Of a stretch of 19,201 bases of DNA, positions 14,205 to 19,201 are shown one piece after another. The notes below the pieces were generated by a model. That model had not been told where the DNA came from. It did no database searches and saw only the letters and a list, made by a program, of their open reading frames with translations. The DNA is from DASUBV01 sp035763085 (GTDB lineage: Bacteria; Actinomycetota; Actinomycetes; Streptosporangiales; Streptosporangiaceae). Each line of letters opens with the position of its first letter. Position 1 is the first letter of the stretch. The DNA is taken from positions 1-19,201 of the forward strand of contig DASUBV010000359.1 of NCBI GenBank assembly GCA_035763085.1. Direction: 5' to 3'. The position numbers and the translations under genes are program-made.

Positions 14205-15131
14205 TCAGCTCGTGGCCTTGTTGATGCCCGGGTTGCTAATGGCCCCGCTCTGCAGCCCCCACCTCTTCAGGATCTGCATGTAGGTGCCATCGTCCATCAG
14301 GTGCTTGAGCGCGGCCAGCACCGGCTGCGTCATCCCGCTGCCCTTGGGGATCGCGATCCCGTACGGCGCGTTCGCATACGACGGACCCGTGGTCTTGAAC
14401 TGGCCCTTGGACTGCTTGACCTGGTACTCGGCCACCGGCGAGTCAGCCATGGCCACCTCCGCCCGGCCCGAGGACAGCGCCAGGTTCACCGCATTCTGGT
14501 CGTTGTAGACCTGCACCGTCACCGCCGCCTTGCCCGAGTTGCGGCACTTGGTCGTCTGCGCCTGGGCGTCCGCCTGCTGCGTGGTGCCCTTCTCCACCGC
14601 CACCGTGTGCCCGCACAGGTCGGCCAGCGACTGGATCGCCGGGCCGCCGCTGGACTTCACGTAGAACGAGGTGCCTGCCTCGAAGTAGGTGACGAAGTCG
14701 ACGATCTTCTGGCGTTCCAGGGTGTCAGTGAACGCGGACATGCCCAGGTCGTACTTGCCGGATTGCAGGCCCGGCAGGATCGTGTCGAAGGTGGCGTTGG
14801 TCATGTTCACCTTCAGGCCCATGACCTGCCCCAGCGCCTTGGCCAGATCGGCGTCTGCCCCGATCACCGTCTTGCCGTCAGACGCGATGAACTCCATCGG
14901 CGCGTACGTGGCGTCGGTGGCGACCACCAGCGTGCCCTTGTTCCGGATAGCGCTGGGCACCTGGGACGCGATCGAGGCGACCGAGCCCGTCGCCGACGGG
15001 GACGGGGTCGATGCCGAGCCTCCGCCTCCGCCGCCGCCATTGCCGGGACTGCCGCACGCCGCGGCAATCAGCGCTGCAACAGAAATAGCCGCCGTAGCGA
15101 GCAGCGGCTTCCGAACTTTGCGTGTTTTCAC
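14205..15131 (-). CDS. Amino acid ABC importer substrate-binding lipoprotein (SBP_bac_3 family)
   Basis: The 308-aa protein starts at GTG 15131 behind a strong TTGGGGGGAT site about 8 nt upstream; the frame stays open to 15311 without a better start. A lipoprotein signal ends in the lipobox IAAAC, with Cys26 as the lipidated residue, followed by a Gly run and Ser/Pro/Thr linker. The mature part is a family 3 periplasmic-binding fold: GTLVVATDATYAPMEF, then IGADADLAKALGQVMGL, NATFDTILPGLQSGKYDLGMSA, and the hinge strands near VAVEKGTTQQ. Two cysteines (in LADLCGHT and TTKCRNSG) could form a disulfide. It would deliver a polar amino acid to the permease and ATPase encoded next. The ligand is unknown. 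Confidence 0.9.
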   Translation of the reverse strand: MKTRKVRKPLLATAAISVAALIAAACGSPGNGGGGGGGSASTPSPSATGSVASIASQVPSAIRNKGTLVVATDATYAPMEFIASDGKTVIGADADLAKALGQVMGLKVNMTNATFDTILPGLQSGKYDLGMSAFTDTLERQKIVDFVTYFEAGTSFYVKSSGGPAIQSLADLCGHTVAVEKGTTQQADAQAQTTKCRNSGKAAVTVQVYNDQNAVNLALSSGRAEVAMADSPVAEYQVKQSKGQFKTTGPSYANAPYGIAIPKGSGMTQPVLAALKHLMDDGTYMQILKRWGLQSGAISNPGINKATS

Positions 15132-15435
15132 CGGGTAATCCCCCCAACCGCGACCCCCGCCTGCATGAACAACGCAGTGTCGCGGCCCGCCCCGGCGCCG
15201 CGAGACTGCCCGTATAACGCTGTCTGCGGTCTTGATACTCAGGAGAAATGTGCCCGGTGAGCTGGAGATGCAACCACCGTGAAATCCCTGTGGAGCACCG
15301 AAGATTAACACTGATGCATCATGAGCCGCTTTAACCCTGAAGCTATATCCTTAGCAATAAGTACCGAATATTTTCCGGCTAGAAATAGTAAAATCCGTTT
15401 ACTTGGGAAAATCCTCGCAAAAGAGCCAGGCGCGG
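15132..15435 (-). other. Non-coding leader/promoter region with AT-rich island
   Basis: These 304 nt lie between the TenA-like gene and the importer operon, both minus strand. About 15300-15425 is strikingly AT-rich for this genome and holds the direct repeat AAAATCC (15391-15397 and 15409-15415, minus-strand GGATTTT). A weak -10-like TTATAC on the minus strand (15217-15212) could serve the importer, with no matching -35 by eye. No long open frame with coding character is seen, nor a riboswitch I can name. The minus-strand leader from that point would be about 75 nt. Confidence 0.5.
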
Positions 15436-16122
15436 CTAGGCCAGGCCGTCGGCGAGCGACTCCCAGAAGGCGATCTCGTAGGCGTGCAGGGCGCGGGCCG
15501 CCCGCAGCGCTTCCGCCGGGTCCTCCCCGGCGGCCAGCCCGGCGGCGACCACCGCCGCCGCCTCGTCGGTGAAGCCCGGCGGCGGCGCGGCGAAGAACCG
15601 GAAGAACGCCACGGCCTGCTCGCTCAGCTCGTAGCGCGCGACCAGCGCCGCGGCGATGCGCTCGCAGTAGCCGCCCCATTCCTCCAGGTTGGCCAGCATG
15701 GCCAGGGCGACTCCGCTGCGCGTCCCGGACAGCGCGCTCCACGCCAGGTACGCCGGGTAGGCCTGCGCCAGCGGCCGCGGGTCATAGGCGCGCAACTCGG
15801 GCTCGCCCCAGCTCAGGGCGGCGGCGAAGTCGGCCAGCAGCCGCTGGGCGGCCAGCTCGCCCTGGGCCAGCGACAGGAACAGCGGCCCGGCCGGCGGCTC
15901 CGGGAACCGGGCGGCTAGCACCGCGAAGCTGCGCTGGTCGCTGCGCAGGATGCGGAACTGCTCGCCGGCCAGCCAGGTCAGCCGCTCGCGCGGCACGCGG
16001 CCGGCCTCCAGCAGGTCAGCGAGCCGGTTCCGGCCTGCGTCCGCGGCGCTGGCCGCCCGGGCGCGATCGATCAGCTCAGAAACCAGGTCGCCCTCCACAT
16101 CTCCCAGCCCAGCACCAGGCAC
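15436..16122 (-). CDS. TenA/PqqC-like heme-oxygenase-fold protein
   Basis: The 228-aa, almost all-helical protein begins at GTG 16122 (no clear ribosome-binding site; GTG 16098 is an alternative). It shows the TENA/THI-4/PqqC superfamily layout: LAGEQFRILRSDQRSFAVLA, GPLFLSLAQGELAAQRLL, PAYLAWSAL and a final HAYEIAFWESL in which Glu216 occupies the position of the catalytic C-terminal Glu of thiaminase II. The active-site cysteine region of TenA is not recognisable; the only cysteine is in GGYCERIA. It is therefore unlikely to be a standard thiaminase. It follows the FtsX permease by 35 nt on the same strand and is probably in that operon. Function is open: regulator-like, oxidase-like or a hydrolase. 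Confidence 0.65.
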   Translation of the reverse strand: MPGAGLGDVEGDLVSELIDRARAASAADAGRNRLADLLEAGRVPRERLTWLAGEQFRILRSDQRSFAVLAARFPEPPAGPLFLSLAQGELAAQRLLADFAAALSWGEPELRAYDPRPLAQAYPAYLAWSALSGTRSGVALAMLANLEEWGGYCERIAAALVARYELSEQAVAFFRFFAAPPPGFTDEAAAVVAAGLAAGEDPAEALRAARALHAYEIAFWESLADGLA

Positions 16123-16157
16123 CAGGACCAGTCAACCCGGCACCCGGCACCGGCGCG

Positions 16158-18494
16158 TTATTCGAACCGCACGTGCTCCGGACCAGTGATGCGGCTGAGC
16201 AGCGGCAGCGTGGCGAGGATCACCAGCAGCGAGACGGCGAGTCCCGCGCCCATGGTCAGGTAGTACACGTGACCCAGGCCTGGCAGCGGGGTGCCGGGCG
16301 GGGCCATCTTCGCGATGGTGAGCAGCGAGATCCCGTACGCGGTGCCGGCGGCGACCAGCGTGGCGGCCACCAGCGGCGCGATGGCCTCGGTCAGCACGAC
16401 GCGGTACAGCGTGCCCGCCGGCGCGCCAGTCAGCCGCAGCATGGTGAACGGCCGCTTCCGCTCAACCAGGCCGCCGCCCGCCGCCACCGCCAGGCTGCAG
16501 CCAGCCACCAGCAAGGTGAGCGCGACGGCGATATCGACCAGCCGCTGGACCGTCGCTGCCACGCTCAGGCGCGCGCTGACTGCCTCGCCGAAGGTTCGCG
16601 GAGCGCTGCCCGAGACGGACTCTTCGGTGTGCGTGATCAGGTAGGTGCGGACCCGCTCGAGCTCGGCCCGGCTGCTCACCTTCACGAGCACGGCCTGCAG
16701 GAACAGCCGGCGCACGTCGCCGTGGTAGGCGGGGCTGGCGCGGTTCACGATCGGCTGCGTGGTGTAGGTGGGGTTGTCGCCGAACAGGTTCAGCGTGTTC
16801 GCCTTTGCGTAGCCGGCGTGCGGCCGGCACCGGCCGAGCGCGCCGATCTCGCTGATCCCGCCGCAGCCGACCACGGCGGTAAATTCCGGCAGCCGGGCGG
16901 GCGGGCCAGCGGGCGGGCCCCCGGATGGCTTACCGCCAGGGCCGGGCTGCCGGCTGAGCGGCAGTGCGTAGACCGGGACGGCGGTGGCACCGCGGAAGGC
17001 GGCCAGCCCGGCCATCAGCCGGGAGCCGGCCGCGGGCGGCAGGCCGTTCAGCGCCATCGCCCTGACCCTGGCCGATCCAGCGCCGCCGGCGCCAGGCCCC
17101 GGGCTGCCGGTGCAGTTGACGGTGTTGCCGCAGACGGGGCTGGCGGTGAAGCCGTCCAGCAGCACGTTGCTGAGCGCCCGTGCCGACGGGGTCGCCGTGG
17201 TCGCGTTGACCGCTGGCAGCAGGGCGGCGACGACGGTGCCGAGGAAGACGGCGAGCACCAGGCCGCTGACCGACCGGAACGCGGCCTTCGGGTTGTCGGC
17301 CAGCCGCCGGGCCGCGAGGATCGACGACGCGCGCCCGGTCGCGGGCAGCAGCCGTGCGGCCCGCTCGGTCAGCCACGGGCCGCCGATCACGAGCCCGATC
17401 ATGATCACGAGCAGGCCGGGAAAGGCCGGGGCGCCGATGTTCTGACTGGTCGTCAGCAGCATGCCGGCAACGAACAGCACGGCCCCGGCGAGCAGCGGCG
17501 CGATCCGCCAGGTGCTCGGCGGCGACGGCGCGACCCGCCTGCTGACGCCGAGCGGGGTGAGCCTGACCCTGCGCAGTGCGAGCACGGACGTCACGGCCGC
17601 GGCCGCCGGAACCCCGGCCAGGATGGCCAGGTACCCCCAGGCAGGCGGCGTGACCTCCGCCGGGAAGTACCTGGCGCTGGTGATCGCCGTCCCGGCCAGG
17701 GCCGGCCTGATCAGCATGAACAGGCCGACGCCGGCCGCCGCGCCGAGAAGCGCGCTGACCACCGCGTCGACCGAGGCCAGGATGGCGACGTCGGCGGACG
17801 TGGCGCCGACCAGCCGCAGTGCGGCGTAGCGTTCCTCGCGCCGGGCAGAGGCGAGCCTGGTAGCGGTGCCGATCAGGATCAGGATCGGGAGCAGGAACGC
17901 GAGCGCGCCGACCGCGAACGCGTCCCGGAAGTACGACGACCAGACCTGCTGACCAGGCGATGTCGCGATCTTGTCGACCTTGATGGTGTCCGGCAGCGCC
18001 GCCAGCGCCGCCGGCGTCCTGCCGACGACGATGACCAGCTCGCCGGGACCGGTCAGCGCCCTCGCCCCGATAGTCCCGGCGAGCGTGCCCGGGTACCGGC
18101 CGGCCAGCTGGTCCCGCGGCGCGCTGCGCAGCAGCGCCGCCAGCGCGGGCGAGGCGTAGTACTGGCCCGCCGCTGGCAGCCGCTGCAGGCCCGGTGGTAC
18201 CGGAGCCCGCGACCCCAGCGCCGCGACGTCGAGCCGCTCGATGGTCTGGCCCCGGAAGACCTCGTTGCTGTAGTTCCACAACTCCGTCCGGCCGGCCGCG
18301 GCGCCGGCGGCCGGGCGCATCGCGGTCGTGGCCTCCCAGTCCGGCCGGGCGCTGGTCACCTGGAAGGCATGGAAGTCCGCCAGGACGGCGAGCATGATGG
18401 CCACGCCAGCCGCCACGGCCGCCGCGGTCACCACCAGTCTGGTCACAGCCTCCCGGCCGCTGCGCAGCGTCAGCCGCAGCCCGAGCCTGACCAT
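16158..18494 (-). CDS. FtsX/MacB-type ABC permease with two FtsX domains
   Basis: The 778-aa membrane protein has an N-terminal helix (18-40), a first outside domain (41-190), and an FtsX block of three helices (about 192-213, 235-262, 285-305) containing ERYAALRLVGATSAD. Further helices follow near 332-350, 357-375 and 408-428, then a second outside domain (430-650) and a final FtsX block with RPFTMLRLTGAP. The second outside domain has four or more cysteines (CGNTVNC, VVGCGG, GRCRPH) that could form disulfides. ATG 18494 overlaps the ATPase stop by one base (TGATG); GTG 18497 is one codon longer and equally possible. It would work as a mechanotransducing or export machine with the ATPase; cargo is unknown. 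Confidence 0.87.
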   Translation of the reverse strand: MVRLGLRLTLRSGREAVTRLVVTAAAVAAGVAIMLAVLADFHAFQVTSARPDWEATTAMRPAAGAAAGRTELWNYSNEVFRGQTIERLDVAALGSRAPVPPGLQRLPAAGQYYASPALAALLRSAPRDQLAGRYPGTLAGTIGARALTGPGELVIVVGRTPAALAALPDTIKVDKIATSPGQQVWSSYFRDAFAVGALAFLLPILILIGTATRLASARREERYAALRLVGATSADVAILASVDAVVSALLGAAAGVGLFMLIRPALAGTAITSARYFPAEVTPPAWGYLAILAGVPAAAAVTSVLALRRVRLTPLGVSRRVAPSPPSTWRIAPLLAGAVLFVAGMLLTTSQNIGAPAFPGLLVIMIGLVIGGPWLTERAARLLPATGRASSILAARRLADNPKAAFRSVSGLVLAVFLGTVVAALLPAVNATTATPSARALSNVLLDGFTASPVCGNTVNCTGSPGPGAGGAGSARVRAMALNGLPPAAGSRLMAGLAAFRGATAVPVYALPLSRQPGPGGKPSGGPPAGPPARLPEFTAVVGCGGISEIGALGRCRPHAGYAKANTLNLFGDNPTYTTQPIVNRASPAYHGDVRRLFLQAVLVKVSSRAELERVRTYLITHTEESVSGSAPRTFGEAVSARLSVAATVQRLVDIAVALTLLVAGCSLAVAAGGGLVERKRPFTMLRLTGAPAGTLYRVVLTEAIAPLVAATLVAAGTAYGISLLTIAKMAPPGTPLPGLGHVYYLTMGAGLAVSLLVILATLPLLSRITGPEHVRFE

Positions 18495-19189
18495 CACCGC
18501 CGCCCCAGGCCGGCGGCCACCTGGCCGTCGCTGACGCCCACGGTGCGGTCGGCATAGCCGGCGATCTTGCTGTCGTGCGTGACCAGCACCACGGTCGTGC
18601 CGTCCTGCCGGGCCAGGCCGACCAGCAGGTCCATCACCATCCGCCCGGAGGCCGAGTCGAGCGAGCCGGTCGGCTCGTCAGCGAACAGCACATCGGGCCG
18701 CGCCGCCAGCGCGCGGCCGATCGCCACCCGCTGCGCCTGCCCGCCGGACAGCTCGCCAGTCCGCCGTCCGCCCAGCCCGTCCAGGTCAAGCCGCTTCAGC
18801 CACCAGTCGGCGCGGCGGTAGGCCTCACGCCGGCCGCCCCTGGCCAGTATCACCGGCATCGCCACGTTGTCGGCGGCGGTCAGCTCGGGTATGAGCTGGC
18901 CGAACTGGAACACGAAGCCGAACGCGGTGCGCCGCAGCACCGAGCGCCTCTTGTCGCTGAGCTCGTCGATCCGCTCGCCCTTGAACCACACCTGGCCGCG
19001 GTCCGGCCGGAATATCCCGGCCAGGCAGTGCAGCAGCGTCGACTTGCCCGAGCCGCTCGGGCCGACGACGGCAACGATCTCGCCATCGGCCACGGCCAGG
19101 CTGGCGCCCCGCAGGGCGGGCGTCTGCCCGAAGGACCGGTACACGTCTCTGGCCTCAAGCAGGCCGTCCTGCAGTGCTGTCGTTGTCAT
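18494..19189 (-). CDS. ABC ATPase of the LolD/MacB/FtsE type
   Basis: The 231-aa ATPase has Walker A GPSGSGKST (43-51), Q-loop FVFQFGQLIPELTAADNV (92-109), signature LSGGQAQR (147-154), Walker B VLFADEPTGSLD (167-178) and switch His205 (LVTHDSKIA). The ELTAADNV segment and the PTGSLD form are typical of ATPases partnered with FtsX-like permeases. ATG 19189 is near the window edge with only a weak purine stretch upstream, so an upstream gene in the same operon cannot be excluded. Its stop overlaps the permease start. Confidence 0.9.
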   Translation of the reverse strand: MTTTALQDGLLEARDVYRSFGQTPALRGASLAVADGEIVAVVGPSGSGKSTLLHCLAGIFRPDRGQVWFKGERIDELSDKRRSVLRRTAFGFVFQFGQLIPELTAADNVAMPVILARGGRREAYRRADWWLKRLDLDGLGGRRTGELSGGQAQRVAIGRALAARPDVLFADEPTGSLDSASGRMVMDLLVGLARQDGTTVVLVTHDSKIAGYADRTVGVSDGQVAAGLGRR

Positions 19190-19201
19190 GAGCAGATGAT
19201 G

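Noticed and set aside
15132..15435. Amino-acid riboswitch or T-box leader before the importer
   Set aside because: The region is long enough, but I could not recognise the conserved core of any known riboswitch or T-box, and much of it may lie upstream of the transcript start.
16173..18557. 794-residue open frame on the plus strand
   Set aside because: It is antisense to the FtsX permease, full of Arg/Gly/Gln/His runs with no domain, whereas the opposite strand has FtsX motifs and membrane helices.

Overview
The window is about 19 kb of very GC-rich DNA (third codon positions almost all G or C) with GTG starts, 1-4 nt stop/start overlaps and actinobacterial families: HemQ with the His/Tyr pair of actinobacterial enzymes, DUF3040, DUF4097 beside a DrrAB-type exporter, and a membrane-attached CDP-glycerol-type transferase. 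It reads as the chromosome of a filamentous-type actinomycete. Genus cannot be fixed from the sequence. I see no rRNA, tRNA, CRISPR array, insertion sequence or phage gene.

Layout. Positions 1-990 hold the 3' part of the heme-pathway oxidase hemY (cgoX). A block of about 4.7 kb follows: a small DUF3040-like membrane protein and an acetamidase/formamidase on the minus strand, then a 690-aa membrane-attached glycerophosphotransferase and a glycerophosphodiester phosphodiesterase on the plus strand. The heme theme resumes at 5741 with hemQ (coproheme decarboxylase), whose stop overlaps the start of a D-2-hydroxyacid dehydrogenase. A secreted phosphatase/phospholipase C-type enzyme (7592-8710) follows behind a PHO-box-like repeat and ends at a perfect 16-bp hairpin.

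Positions 8770-12225 are the most interesting part. They hold a probable four-gene operon: a ribbon-helix-helix (HicB-like) protein, a DUF4097 'toastrack' beta-repeat protein, and a DrrA/DrrB-type ABC-2 exporter. Its first gene appears to be leaderless. Three 10-bp ATGGYGYCAT-type units at exact 11-bp spacing cover the spacer, -10 element and start codon, which suggests autoregulation by the first gene product.

Convergent to it on the minus strand is a complete polar amino acid importer (lipoprotein 15131-14205, permease 14193-13177, ATPase 13180-12335). Upstream of the importer lies an AT-rich non-coding island that stands out from the rest of the window. The last block (19189-15436, minus) is an FtsX/MacB-type ABC system (ATPase plus 10-TM-like permease) followed by a TenA/PqqC-like heme-oxygenase-fold protein.

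Shared themes are envelope phosphate chemistry (glycerophosphotransferase, GDPD, secreted phosphatase), heme synthesis (hemY, hemQ) and three separate ABC transporters.
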